DNA of 64,000 nt from Nocardia thailandica NBRC 100428 (GTDB lineage: Bacteria; Actinomycetota; Actinomycetes; Mycobacteriales; Mycobacteriaceae), in NCBI RefSeq assembly GCF_000308795.1, contig NZ_BAGK01000205.1, forward strand, positions 25,385 through 89,384, written 5' to 3'. Each line of letters starts with the position of its first letter. Position 1 is the stretch's first letter. Position numbers and translations under genes: made by a program. The notes under the pieces are model-generated. The model made no database searches. It was not told where the DNA came from and saw nothing but the letters and a program-made list of their open reading frames with translations. Shown in pieces: positions 52,301 to 61,530 of the stretch.

Positions 52301-53461
52301 TCAGCGGCGCGGCGGGACGGCGTTGCGTTCGGCGACGAAGCCGTGGAGCGCCTCGCGCATGCGCTGGTCCAGCGCGCCGTGCTTGCCGGTGCCCGGCACG
52401 ACCCGCACGTCGGTGCCGGCCGCGGCCAGCTGGACCGCGAGCGCGCCGTGCAGCGGGGAGGGTACGACGGAGTCGGTGGCGTTGAGCAGCAACAGGACGG
52501 GCGCGTCGTAGCCGCCGCTCGGCAGGGCCATGTAGTCGCGGATCGCGGCGGGCAGCGGGCCGTCGGCCAGCGGGCGGGCGAGGATGTCGCCGAGGGTGCG
52601 GTCGCCCGCGTCGCGGATGATCGCGTCCAGGCACCGGCCCGTCGCGCCGTCGACGAGGGCCCGGCCCTCGGGGGTCAGGTAGGTGTCGACCTGGGCGTCG
52701 GGGCGCGCGGCGCGCAGCCCGGCCAGGATGCTGACGACGAAGCCGGTGGTCGGGCCGGTGAGGCCCGGCAGGGACGGGGTGCCCGGCCCGGCGATGGGCA
52801 GCAGCTTCTCCAGGTCGGAGGCGGGGTCGATGGCCACGGTGCCGCGGAAGTCCAGGTCGGGCGCGGCGGCGGCCTGCGCGTGCGCGGTGCTCAGCGCGGC
52901 GTGCCCGCCCTGCGAGACACCGACCACGGTCCACGTGCGCGACAGCTCCGGGTGCGCGGCGCGGGCGGCCCGCACGAGGTCGATCGTGGCGCCGGCCTCG
53001 GTGGCGACCTCCAGGTAGGGGTGCGGTCCGGTGTCGAAACGGCCGAGGCCGAGGTAGTCCGGGGCGACCACCGCGTAGCCGCGATCGACCAGGCTGCCGA
53101 TCAGCGCGTCCTCGCTGCCGCGGCTCGCGGCGAAGGGGGCGCTGTCGGGCTCGGACTGGCCGCCGCAGCCGGGGCCGAGGCCGGAGGTGCCGTGGTCGTA
53201 GGCGATGACCGGCCAGCCGTTCGCGGGCGCCTCGCCCTCGGGCAGGAAGACCGCGCCGCTGGCCGGACGGGCGACGCCGGCGGAATCGCTGGTCCAGTAG
53301 TCGATCACCGCGCCGCGATCCTGGCCGTGCCAGCCGGCCGGACGCGGCTCGACCACGATCACCGCGCCGGGCGATTCGGCGGCGGCGGGCGCGGCGGTCA
53401 GCGGGAACAGCGCCGCGACGGCGGCGGCGAGGGTGACGGCGGCCCGTCCGGACAGCGACAT
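52301..53461 (-). CDS. Secreted lipase (LIP family, alpha/beta hydrolase), copy 1
   Basis: 386 residues with a Sec signal peptide (AAVTLAAAVAALFPLTAAPAAA). The nucleophile elbow is GVSQGG; the Asp is in LLLLNATDSVVPSPLHGAL; the His is near VPGTGKHGALDQRM. It matches the secretory-lipase (LIP) family that hydrolyses triacylglycerols or esters. A paralogue lies directly upstream on the same strand (ends at 53525). ATG with AAAGGA upstream. Confidence 0.85.
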   Translation of the reverse strand: MSLSGRAAVTLAAAVAALFPLTAAPAAAESPGAVIVVEPRPAGWHGQDRGAVIDYWTSDSAGVARPASGAVFLPEGEAPANGWPVIAYDHGTSGLGPGCGGQSEPDSAPFAASRGSEDALIGSLVDRGYAVVAPDYLGLGRFDTGPHPYLEVATEAGATIDLVRAARAAHPELSRTWTVVGVSQGGHAALSTAHAQAAAAPDLDFRGTVAIDPASDLEKLLPIAGPGTPSLPGLTGPTTGFVVSILAGLRAARPDAQVDTYLTPEGRALVDGATGRCLDAIIRDAGDRTLGDILARPLADGPLPAAIRDYMALPSGGYDAPVLLLLNATDSVVPSPLHGALAVQLAAAGTDVRVVPGTGKHGALDQRMREALHGFVAERNAVPPRR

Positions 53462-53524
53462 CGGGGGTCCTTTCGACCGGCGAATCTCCTGGACGATCGT
53501 ACAGTTACCCGCCGGTATCGCGCG

Positions 53525-54733
53525 TCAGAACCGGCGCGCGAGGAAGTCGTCGACGGCCGCCCACATGGCCGGATCCATCGCACAGTGCCTGCCCGTGCCG
53601 ACCACCGTCGCGAAGTCGACGCCGCCCGCGACGAATTGCGCGGCGAGCGCGGCATGCAGGGGCGACGGCACGGTGACATCGGCGGCGTTGGCCAGCAGCA
53701 GGATCGGCGCGTCGTAGCCCGCGGTCGGCACCCGCATGTAGCGATCCAGCACGGACCGGATCGGCTCGGTGGACAGCGGGCGCGCGAGCAGATCGGGGAA
53801 CCCGAGCCCGGTGACCGCCTCGATCATGCCGTCCAGGCACAGCTCGCCGATGGTGTCGAGGACCGCGCGCCCGCGCGAGGTCAGGTAGCTGTCGACCTCG
53901 GCCTCCGGGTGCGCCGCGCGCAGGCCCGCCAGGATGCCCGCGGCGAAGCTCATGATGTCGCTGTTGCCGTCGAAGACCGACGGGACCGGGCCGAGCAGCG
54001 TGGCGACCTTCTCCACATCGGATTCGGGATCGAGCGCGATGGTCCCCCGGAAGTCGAGCTCCGGCGCGTAGGTCGCCTGCCGGTGCCCCGTGCCGAGCGC
54101 CGCCTGCCCGCCCTGCGACATCCCGGCCGCCGCCCAGGTCGCCGACAGGTCCGGGCGCCGCGAGCGCACCGCGCGCAGCAGGTCGATGGTGGCGGTGGCC
54201 TCGGTGTCGATGCCGAGGTAGGGGTGCGTGCCGGTGTCGAACCGGCCGAGGCCGAGGTAGTCCGGCGCCACGACGGCGAAACCCCGGTCGAGCAGGTGCC
54301 GCACGAAAACGTCCTGGGCGTCCTGGGATTCGCGGTACGGCGCGCCGGCCGGATCGGACTGCCCACCGCATCCCGGCCCGAGGCCGGTGGTGCCGTGGTC
54401 GTACGCGATGACGGGCCAGCCGCCCGCGGGCGGCTCCCCCGGCGGCACGTAGAACGCCCCGCTGGCGGGAGCCGATCCGCCCCGGCCGTCGGCGGTCCAG
54501 TAGTCGACCACGTAGCCGCCCGACACCCCGTGGAACCCGTCGGGCCGCGGTTCCAGCCCGATCAGCTCCCCCGGCGCGGCGGCCCGCGCCGCCGGCGACC
54601 CGAGCAGGACCCCACCGGCGAGCACCACCGCCGCCATCGACCACACCAGTACCGCCCGCACAACCGCACCTGCCCGTCTCCGACGACGAAGCCGGGCGGG
54701 CCGACGCGACGCCCGGCGCGAATCCGGGAGCAC
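53525..54733 (-). CDS. Secreted lipase (LIP family, alpha/beta hydrolase), copy 2
   Basis: 402 residues from GTG 54733; a later GTG (VRAVLVWSMAAVV) would give a more normal signal peptide and may be the real start. Nucleophile elbow GMSQGG, Asp in LLANAADVTVPSPLHAAL, His in VVGTGRHCAMDP. It shares the whole architecture of copy 1 (AYDHGTSGLGPGCGGQS/AYDHGTTGLGPGCGGQS, RFDTGPHPYL/RFDTGTHPYL), so it arose by tandem duplication and then diverged. Confidence 0.83.
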   Translation of the reverse strand: MLPDSRRASRRPARLRRRRRAGAVVRAVLVWSMAAVVLAGGVLLGSPAARAAAPGELIGLEPRPDGFHGVSGGYVVDYWTADGRGGSAPASGAFYVPPGEPPAGGWPVIAYDHGTTGLGPGCGGQSDPAGAPYRESQDAQDVFVRHLLDRGFAVVAPDYLGLGRFDTGTHPYLGIDTEATATIDLLRAVRSRRPDLSATWAAAGMSQGGQAALGTGHRQATYAPELDFRGTIALDPESDVEKVATLLGPVPSVFDGNSDIMSFAAGILAGLRAAHPEAEVDSYLTSRGRAVLDTIGELCLDGMIEAVTGLGFPDLLARPLSTEPIRSVLDRYMRVPTAGYDAPILLLANAADVTVPSPLHAALAAQFVAGGVDFATVVGTGRHCAMDPAMWAAVDDFLARRF

Positions 54734-54854
54734 GCTACCCCCGGCGCGCGGGCCACGACGGGCACCACGCCGGGAGGGCGGCGACGGAAGACGGGTCGAT
54801 GCGGTCAGCCGGGCCGGGTCGCGCGGTCAGGCCCGCCCGGCGAGCGGATCGTCG

Positions 54855-56399
54855 CTATTCCTTCGGCTCCACGTACCGCGGGAAGACCGGCTCCGGCGCG
54901 GGCAGCGCGATGCCGGGCACCAGCGGGGTGGCGATGTCGGCGAACGTGCGGCCCTCCTGGCCGAGCAGGTCGAGGATCTTGGCGGCGGCGCCGGGCATGA
55001 CCGGCTGGACCAGGATGGCCACGATCCGGCAGACCTCGAGGGTGACGTAGAGGACGGTCGCCATGCGCGCCAGGTCCTCGGGCGTGCCGGACTTGCGCAG
55101 CGCCCAGGGGGCGTTGGCCGAGAAGTACCGGTTGGTCTCGCCGAGGGTCAGCCAGATCGCCTCCAGCGCGAGGTGCATCTGCTGGGCGTCGAACTCGGCC
55201 CGGCAGCGCTCGAGCAGGCCGCCCGCGCGGTCGAGCAGCGCGCGGTCGTCCTCGGTGAACTCGCCGGGCGTCGGCGCGACGGCGTCGCAGTTCTTGTTGA
55301 CCATGGTCAGGCTGCGCTGCACCAGGTTGCCGAACTCGTTGGCCAGGTCGGCGTTGATCCGGCCGACGATGGCCTCGTGGCTGTAGCTGCCGTCCTGGCC
55401 GTAGGAGATCTCGCGCAGCAGGAAGAAGCGCACCTGGTCGAGGCCGTAGGTCTGCACCAGTTCCAGCGGGTCGACCACGTTGCCGACCGACTTGGACATC
55501 TTCTCGCCCTTGTTGAACAGGAAGCCGTGCACGAAGACCCGCTCGGGCAGCTCGATGCCGGCCGACATCAGGAAGGCGGGCCAGTACACGGTGTGGAACC
55601 GCGTGATGTCCTTGCCGATGATGTGCAGGTCGGCGGGCCAGTACTTCCGGAACGCCTCGCCCTCGGTGTTCGGGTAGCCGACACCGGTGAGGTAGTTGGT
55701 GAGCGCGTCGACCCACACGTACATCACGTGATCGGGGTGCCCGGGTACGGGGATGCCCCAGTCGAAGGTGGTGCGCGAGATCGACAGGTCCTTGAGCCCG
55801 GCCTTGACGTAGCTGACGATCTCGTTGCGCCGGGTCGCGGGCGCGATGAACTCCGGATGTTCCTCGTACAAGGCGAGCAGCCGGTCCTGGTACTCCGAGA
55901 GCTTGAAGAAGTAGTTGGACTCCTCGGTCCAGGTGACCGGGGTGTTGGTCTCGGTGGACACGCGGCTGCCGTCGTCGAGGAGGGTGGTCTCCTCCTCGGT
56001 GTAGAAGGCCTCGTCGCGCACGGAGTACCAGCCGGCGTAGTTGCCCAGGTAGATGTCGCCCGCGGCCGACATCCGCTCCCACAGCGCGACGCAGGCCTCG
56101 TGGTGGTCGGCGTCGGTGGTGCGGATGAAGCGGTCGTAGGAGATGTCGAGGGCCTTGTCGAGTGCCTCGAACACGTCGGAGTTGCGCGCGGCCAGTTCCT
56201 GGACCGGGATGCCCTCGGTCGCCGCCGTCTGCTGCATCTTCTGGCCGTGTTCGTCGGTGCCGGTCATGAAGAACACGTCGAAGCCGTCCAGGCGCTTGAA
56301 GCGGGCCAGGGCGTCGGCCGAGATGTACTCGTACGCGTGCCCGATGTGCGGGGCACCGTTCGGGTACGCGATGGCAGTGGTGAGGTAGAAGGCGGGCAC
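54855..56399 (-). CDS. metG: Methionyl-tRNA synthetase
   Basis: 514 residues. It charges tRNA-Met. The HIGH motif is APHIGHAYEY and the KMSKS loop is KGEKMSKSVGN. The zinc-knuckle cysteines of the longer class are not evident, and there is no C-terminal EMAP-like dimerisation domain, as in the short actinobacterial form. It is divergent from tatD (71-nt gap). Confidence 0.97.
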   Translation of the reverse strand: MPAFYLTTAIAYPNGAPHIGHAYEYISADALARFKRLDGFDVFFMTGTDEHGQKMQQTAATEGIPVQELAARNSDVFEALDKALDISYDRFIRTTDADHHEACVALWERMSAAGDIYLGNYAGWYSVRDEAFYTEEETTLLDDGSRVSTETNTPVTWTEESNYFFKLSEYQDRLLALYEEHPEFIAPATRRNEIVSYVKAGLKDLSISRTTFDWGIPVPGHPDHVMYVWVDALTNYLTGVGYPNTEGEAFRKYWPADLHIIGKDITRFHTVYWPAFLMSAGIELPERVFVHGFLFNKGEKMSKSVGNVVDPLELVQTYGLDQVRFFLLREISYGQDGSYSHEAIVGRINADLANEFGNLVQRSLTMVNKNCDAVAPTPGEFTEDDRALLDRAGGLLERCRAEFDAQQMHLALEAIWLTLGETNRYFSANAPWALRKSGTPEDLARMATVLYVTLEVCRIVAILVQPVMPGAAAKILDLLGQEGRTFADIATPLVPGIALPAPEPVFPRYVEPKE

Positions 56400-56470
56400 G
56401 TCGCTACTGTAATGGCCGTGCCTGTGCAGCCTCGAACGAAGATGCCCGTGACGACCTCGGGAGCGCGGCG

Positions 56471-57298
56471 ATGAGCGCGAAGCGGGAGGCGCCGCCGCTG
56501 CCGCCCCTGTTGTCCCCGCTGGTGGACGCGCACACCCATCTCGACGCGTGCGGCGCGACCGACGCCGAGTCGACGAAGGTGATCGTGGACCGGGCCGCCT
56601 CGGTCGGTGTCGGACAGATCGTCACGGTGGCCGACGACCTGGCCGCCGCGCAGTGGGCGGTGCGGGCGGCGCACTGGGATTCGCGCGTCTACGCGGCGGT
56701 CGCCCTGCACCCGACCCGGGCCGACGCCCTCGACGAGCACGCGAAGGCGGAATTGACCCGGCTGGCGGCCGACCCGCGCGTCGTGGCGATCGGGGAAACG
56801 GGTCTGGATTACTACTGGCCGGGCAAACTCGAGGGCTGCGCCGACATCGAAACCCAGATCGAGGGTTTCCGCTGGCACATCGAACTGGCCAAGCAGACGC
56901 GCAAACCCCTGATGATCCACAACCGCGAGGCCGATCACGATCTGCTGACCGTGCTGCTGGACGAAGGCGCCCCGGAAACCGTTGTGTTCCATTGTTTCTC
57001 GTCGGACGCGAATATGGCGCTCAGCTGCGTGGCGGAGGGGTACGTGCTCAGCTTCTCCGGCACGGTCTCGTTCCGCAACGCCCACGAGCTGCGCGAGGCG
57101 GCGAAACTGGTCCCCGACGAGGCGATTCTCGTGGAGACCGACGCCCCGTACCTGACCCCGCATCCGTACCGGGGCGCGCCGAACGAGTCCTATTGCCTGC
57201 CCTATACCGTGCGCGCGCTGGCCGAACTCCGGGAACAGGATCCGGCGGACCTGGCGAAGATCACCGCCGCGAATGCCCGGCGGGTCTACGGAATTTGA
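56471..57298 (+). CDS. TatD-family metal-dependent deoxyribonuclease
   Basis: 275 residues of the amidohydrolase-like TatD fold. Metal ligands are visible as DAHTHLD near the start, AIGETGLDYYWPGK, MIHNREADHDLL, VFHCFSSD and ETDAPYLTPHPYRG. It precedes rpfB on the same strand, as in mycobacteria (Rv1008-Rv1009 from memory). Confidence 0.94.
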   Translation: MSAKREAPPLPPLLSPLVDAHTHLDACGATDAESTKVIVDRAASVGVGQIVTVADDLAAAQWAVRAAHWDSRVYAAVALHPTRADALDEHAKAELTRLAADPRVVAIGETGLDYYWPGKLEGCADIETQIEGFRWHIELAKQTRKPLMIHNREADHDLLTVLLDEGAPETVVFHCFSSDANMALSCVAEGYVLSFSGTVSFRNAHELREAAKLVPDEAILVETDAPYLTPHPYRGAPNESYCLPYTVRALAELREQDPADLAKITAANARRVYGI

Positions 57299-57477
57299 TC
57301 ATCCGTCCGGCATTTCCTCCGGCAAGGGGGCTGGACAGCGCGTTGTGAGAGAGATCACTCGATTACCCGCCGCCGTAACCATCCAGGCCCGTCGTGATCG
57401 AATCGTGATCTGCGATCCCGCTGTTCGGGCGCCCGGCGGTTGTCGAGCGTCGTCCGACTCGTTATCGTTCTGTAACC

Positions 57478-58602
57478 ATGTCGGCTTTCGCGCGGATCAA
57501 CTCGGCTCGCTCGCCACTGCTGTATCTCGCGGTGGCCGGAGTGCTGCTGACGCTCATCGTCGGTGCGGCCACCGCGATCGGCACCCACAAGACCGTGGCG
57601 CTGGTCGTCGACGGCGAGCGCACCGAGGTCACCACCTTCGCCGGTGACGTGAAGTCGATCCTCGCCGACGCAGGGTTCGAGCTGTCCGGCCACGACAAGG
57701 TGGTGCCCCCGGCGGGCGCGACGGTCGGCGACGGGGCCGTCATCACCCTCAACCGCGGCCGCGAGATCACCGTCTCGGTCGACGGCGCCACCCGCACCGT
57801 GTGGACCACCGGCCTGACCGCGGGCGAAGCCCTCGAGCAGATGCAGATCCCCGCCGACACCCACGTGCTGCCGACCCGCACCGAGAAGCTGCCGCTCACC
57901 GGCGCCGCCCTCGCCGTGGTCAGCCCGCACACGATCACGCTGTCCGACGGCGGCGCCGCACCGGTCGACCTCCGCCTCGCGGCCCCGACCATCGGCGAGT
58001 TCCTGGCGGCGGCCGGGGTCCCGCTGCTCGAGCAGGACGTCGCCGTCCCCGCCGCGAACACGCCGGTCACCGACGGCCTGCGCGTGGAGGTCACCCGCAA
58101 GCGGATCGAGAAGCGCACCGAGACCCTGCCGCTCGACCCGGCCGAGAACGTCATCGAGGACCCCTCGCTCAACATGAGCCGCACCATCGTGGAGAGCCCC
58201 GGCGTCCCGGGCGTGCACGACGTCACCTTCGACGTCCTGATGGTCAACGGCGCCGAGCAGAGCCGGACGCCGGTCGCCTCGGTGGTGAAGGTCCCGGCCG
58301 AGCCGAAGACCGTGCGCAAGGGCGCCAAGCCGGGCACCGAGGTGCCGCCGGTCCGCGACGGCGCGATCTGGGACGCGCTGGCCCGCTGCGAGTCCACCGG
58401 CAACTGGTCCATCAACACCGGCAACGGCTACTACGGCGGCATCCAGTTCGACCAGAGCACCTGGGAACGCCAGGGCGGGCTCAAGTACGCGCCCCGCGCC
58501 GACCTGGCCACCCGCGAGGAGCAGATCGCCATCGCCGAGGTCACCCGCGCCCGGCAGGGCTGGGGCGCCTGGCCCGCCTGCACCGGCCGGCTCGGGCTGT
58601 AG
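57478..58602 (+). CDS. rpfB: Resuscitation-promoting factor RpfB
   Basis: 374 residues. A secreted, probably membrane-anchored, muralytic enzyme that wakes dormant cells. An N-terminal hydrophobic anchor (about 15-35) is followed by three DUF348 repeats (each with a V.VDG/SDGG-like turn) and a G5 domain (RIEKRTETLPLDPAENVIEDPSL). A lysozyme-like Rpf domain runs from residue 296 with the catalytic Glu305 in ARCESTGNW and GGIQFDQSTW. Full RpfB layout. ksgA, its normal downstream neighbour, is elsewhere in this window. Confidence 0.95.
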   Translation: MSAFARINSARSPLLYLAVAGVLLTLIVGAATAIGTHKTVALVVDGERTEVTTFAGDVKSILADAGFELSGHDKVVPPAGATVGDGAVITLNRGREITVSVDGATRTVWTTGLTAGEALEQMQIPADTHVLPTRTEKLPLTGAALAVVSPHTITLSDGGAAPVDLRLAAPTIGEFLAAAGVPLLEQDVAVPAANTPVTDGLRVEVTRKRIEKRTETLPLDPAENVIEDPSLNMSRTIVESPGVPGVHDVTFDVLMVNGAEQSRTPVASVVKVPAEPKTVRKGAKPGTEVPPVRDGAIWDALARCESTGNWSINTGNGYYGGIQFDQSTWERQGGLKYAPRADLATREEQIAIAEVTRARQGWGAWPACTGRLGL

Positions 58603-58605
58603 GAC

Positions 58606-59442
58606 TCAGACGGACCGGGCGGCCAGCACCGCGTCGTAGAGCTCGCGGCGCGAGACGCCCCTGGCCGCGGCGACCTCCCCGCACGCGTCCTTGAGCCGCA
58701 GTCCGCTCGCGACCAGGGTCTCCACCTCGCCGACCAGTTCCGCGGGATCGGCCGACGCCGGGTGGGCGCCCGCGAGCACCACCGTGATCTCGCCGCGCGC
58801 GTGCTCTACCGCCCACTCCGCGAGCTCGCCGAGCGTGCCGCGCACGATCTCCTCGTAGGTCTTGGTCAGTTCCCGGCAGACGGCCGCGCGCCGGCCGGGC
58901 CCCAGCACCGCGACCGCGTCGGCCAGGCAGTCGGCCAGCCGGTGCGGCGCCTCGAAGAAGACGCAGGCGCGCGGCTCGGCGGCCAGGGTGCGCAGCCACT
59001 CCCGGCGCTGGCCGCCCTTGCGCGGGGCGAAACCGTCGAAGCAGAACCGCTCCACCGGCAGGCCCGACAGCGCCAGCGCCGTGGTCACCGCCGAGGGGCC
59101 GGGCAGGCAGGTGACCGCCAGGTCGCGTTCGACGGCCGCCGCGACGAGCCGGTAACCGGGGTCGCTGACCGAGGGCATGCCCGCGTCGGTCACCAGCAGC
59201 ACCGTCTGCCCGGCCGCGATGTCGTCGAGCAGCTGCGGGATCCGGGCGGTCTCCACGTGGTCGTAGAAACTCACCACCCGGCCGGTGATCTCCACCCCGA
59301 GCGCCTTCGCCAGCGACCGCGTGCGGCGCGTGTCCTCGGCGGCGACCACGTCGGCGGTGCCGAGCGCGTCGCGCAGCCGCTGCGAGGCGTCGCCGATGTC
59401 GCCCATCGGCGTCGCCGCCAGCACGAGCCTGCCTGCTGCCAC
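58606..59442 (-). CDS. rsmI: 16S rRNA (cytidine1402-2'-O)-methyltransferase
   Basis: 278 residues from GTG 59442. A tetrapyrrole-methylase-fold RNA methyltransferase. Motifs: LVLAATPMGDIGDASQRLRDAL, AAEDTRRTRSLAKALG, VLLVTDAGMPSVSDPGYRLV, CLPGPSAVTTALALSGLP and FFEAPHRL. It is divergent from pmt and ends 3 nt from the convergent rpfB stop. Confidence 0.96.
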   Translation of the reverse strand: MAAGRLVLAATPMGDIGDASQRLRDALGTADVVAAEDTRRTRSLAKALGVEITGRVVSFYDHVETARIPQLLDDIAAGQTVLLVTDAGMPSVSDPGYRLVAAAVERDLAVTCLPGPSAVTTALALSGLPVERFCFDGFAPRKGGQRREWLRTLAAEPRACVFFEAPHRLADCLADAVAVLGPGRRAAVCRELTKTYEEIVRGTLGELAEWAVEHARGEITVVLAGAHPASADPAELVGEVETLVASGLRLKDACGEVAAARGVSRRELYDAVLAARSV

Positions 59443-59565
59443 CGTGTTCTCCTTCGCGCCGGGATCCGCCGCCACCCTATCCGCCGCGCCGCGCGAGCTG
59501 CGCAATCGCCCGAACGGTCTTGCCGCTGTGCGGCCGGGGTCGGGCGACCGCATACGATCGTGGCC

Positions 59566-61167
59566 GTGACCCAGGTGACCGACCCGCGCGCGCTGCCCCC
59601 GGCGCGGGCCGTCCCCGCGTGGACGAGCCCCGCCCCGCTGCGTCCCGCGCCCGATTTCGGCCCCCTCGACACCGCGCGCGGCTGGGCGGTCACCGGAGTC
59701 CTCACGCTCGTCGCCGCGCTGACCCGGTTCTTCAACCTCAACTCCCCCACCGACGCGCGCACCCCGGTGTTCGACGAGAAGCACTACGCGCCGCAGGCGT
59801 GGCAGATGCTGACCGGCGGCGGTGTCGAGGACAACCCCGCCTACGGGCTGGTGGTGCACCCCCCGGTCGGCAAACAGTTCATCGCCCTCAGCGAGGCGGT
59901 GTTCGGCTACAACGCCTGGGGCTGGCGGGTTTCCGCGGCCCTGGCGGGCACGGTGCTGGTCCTGTTGGTGATCCGGATCGTGCGCCGGATGTCCCGCTCG
60001 ACGCTCATCGGCGCGTTCGCCGGGATCCTGCTCATCGTCGACGGGCTCACCTTCGTCTCCTCGCGCATCGGCATGCTCGACATCTTCATGGCGCTGCTGG
60101 TGACCGCGGCCTTCGGCTGTCTCCTCGTCGACCGCGACGAGATACGGCAGCGCATGGCCACCGCCGACCTGGCCGGGCGCACGGGGCTGTCCCCCTGGGG
60201 ACCCAGGCTCGGCGTGCGCTGGTGGCGGTTCGGCGCGGGCGTGCTGCTCGGGCTGGCCTGCGGCACCAAGTGGTCGGGCGTGTACTTCATCATGTTCTTC
60301 GGGCTGATGTGCGTGGCCTTCGATGTCGCCGCCCGCCGCGCGTACGGGGTGCGCAGGCCCTGGGCCGGCACGCTGCTGCGCGACGTCGGCCCCGCGCTCT
60401 ACGCGCTCGTCGTCATCCCGCTGCTGGTGTACCTGGGGACCTACGCGGCGTGGTTCGCCAGCGAGGACGGGGTCTACCGGCACGCCGTCGGCAATCAGGT
60501 CGGCACCGGCGGCCCGTTCTCCTTCGTGCCCGAGGGGCTGCGCGCGCTGTGGTACTACCACGGCGAGACGCTGCAGTTCCACGCCGGATTGACCAATTCG
60601 GCGGGCAACCACCACCCGTGGGAATCCAAGCCGTGGACCTGGCCGATGGGCCTGCGCCCGATGCTCTACTACTACGCCGACAGCGGCACCGGCTGCGGGG
60701 AGGGGCCGTGCGTCCGCGCGGTCATGGCCATCGGCACGCCGGCGCTGTGGTGGGTGGCGCTGCCGGTGCTCGGCTGGGCGATCTGGCGCACGGTGACCCG
60801 CCGCGACTGGCGCTACGCGGCCGTGCTCGTCGGCTACGGCGCGGGCCTGCTGCCCTGGTTCCTGACCCTGGACCGCCAGATGTACTACTTCTACGCGGTC
60901 GTGCTGGCGCCGTTCCTGGTGATGGCGGTGGCGCTGGTGCTGGGCGACATCCTCGGCACCGCACGGCCCGCGGGTATCCCGCGCACCCCCAACGGCATGT
61001 ATCTGCCCGCGCCGGTCAACGAGCGCTACGCCCTCGGGCTGCTGGTCGTGAGCATCTATCTGGGCCTGGTGGTCGCCAATTTCATCTGGCTGTGGCCGAT
61101 CCTCACCGGCAACCCGATCACCCCGGCCAGCTGGCAGGACCACCTGTGGCTACCCAGCTGGCGGTGA
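59566..61167 (+). CDS. Polyprenyl-phosphate-mannose protein mannosyltransferase (PMT family)
   Basis: 533 residues from GTG 59566. A polytopic membrane enzyme that O-mannosylates exported proteins. The catalytic DE pair is in TPVFDEKHYAPQAW in the first loop; VSSRIGMLDIFMA, GLACGTKWSGVYF and HHPWESKPWTWPM mark the family. About 10-11 membrane segments. The mycobacterial counterpart beside rsmI is Pmt (Rv1002c). Its 3' end overlaps the convergent GntR gene by 18 nt. Confidence 0.94.
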   Translation: MTQVTDPRALPPARAVPAWTSPAPLRPAPDFGPLDTARGWAVTGVLTLVAALTRFFNLNSPTDARTPVFDEKHYAPQAWQMLTGGGVEDNPAYGLVVHPPVGKQFIALSEAVFGYNAWGWRVSAALAGTVLVLLVIRIVRRMSRSTLIGAFAGILLIVDGLTFVSSRIGMLDIFMALLVTAAFGCLLVDRDEIRQRMATADLAGRTGLSPWGPRLGVRWWRFGAGVLLGLACGTKWSGVYFIMFFGLMCVAFDVAARRAYGVRRPWAGTLLRDVGPALYALVVIPLLVYLGTYAAWFASEDGVYRHAVGNQVGTGGPFSFVPEGLRALWYYHGETLQFHAGLTNSAGNHHPWESKPWTWPMGLRPMLYYYADSGTGCGEGPCVRAVMAIGTPALWWVALPVLGWAIWRTVTRRDWRYAAVLVGYGAGLLPWFLTLDRQMYYFYAVVLAPFLVMAVALVLGDILGTARPAGIPRTPNGMYLPAPVNERYALGLLVVSIYLGLVVANFIWLWPILTGNPITPASWQDHLWLPSWR

Positions 61168-61524
61168 CGCCTCCAGCGCGTCCCTGATGTAGCTCAGGGC
61201 GGCCTCGTCGTCGAGCCCGAGCCTGCGCACCGCCTCGACGTAGCCGTGTGCCGCGCGGCCCGCCGCGTCGCGGGTGGGGTCGCCGGAGGCCGCGATGAAC
61301 GAGCCCTGCCTGCCCCGCGTCTCGAGCACCCCGTCGGACTCGAGTTCCCGGTACGCGCGCGCCACCGTGTTCGGCGCCAGCCCCAGCTCGGCGGCCAGCG
61401 CGCGCACCGTCGGGATCTTGGTGCCCGCGGTCAGCGTCCCCTCGCGGACCTGCCGCAGCACCGAGGCGCGCAGCTGCTCGTAGGGCGGGACGGGCGAATC
61501 GGCCGACACCTCGATCTCGAACAT
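61150..61524 (-). CDS. GntR-family regulator, YtrA subfamily
   Basis: 124 residues: a winged HTH (VPPYEQLRASVLRQVREGTLTAGTKIPTVRALAAELGLAPNTVARAYRELESDGVLETRGRQG) plus a short C-terminal helical pair. The short effector region marks the YtrA group, which usually controls ABC transporter genes. None is adjacent; arcA lies upstream on the same strand with a 6-nt gap and may be co-transcribed. Confidence 0.88.
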   Translation of the reverse strand: MFEIEVSADSPVPPYEQLRASVLRQVREGTLTAGTKIPTVRALAAELGLAPNTVARAYRELESDGVLETRGRQGSFIAASGDPTRDAAGRAAHGYVEAVRRLGLDDEAALSYIRDALEASPPAG

Positions 61525-61530
61525 GCTTCC

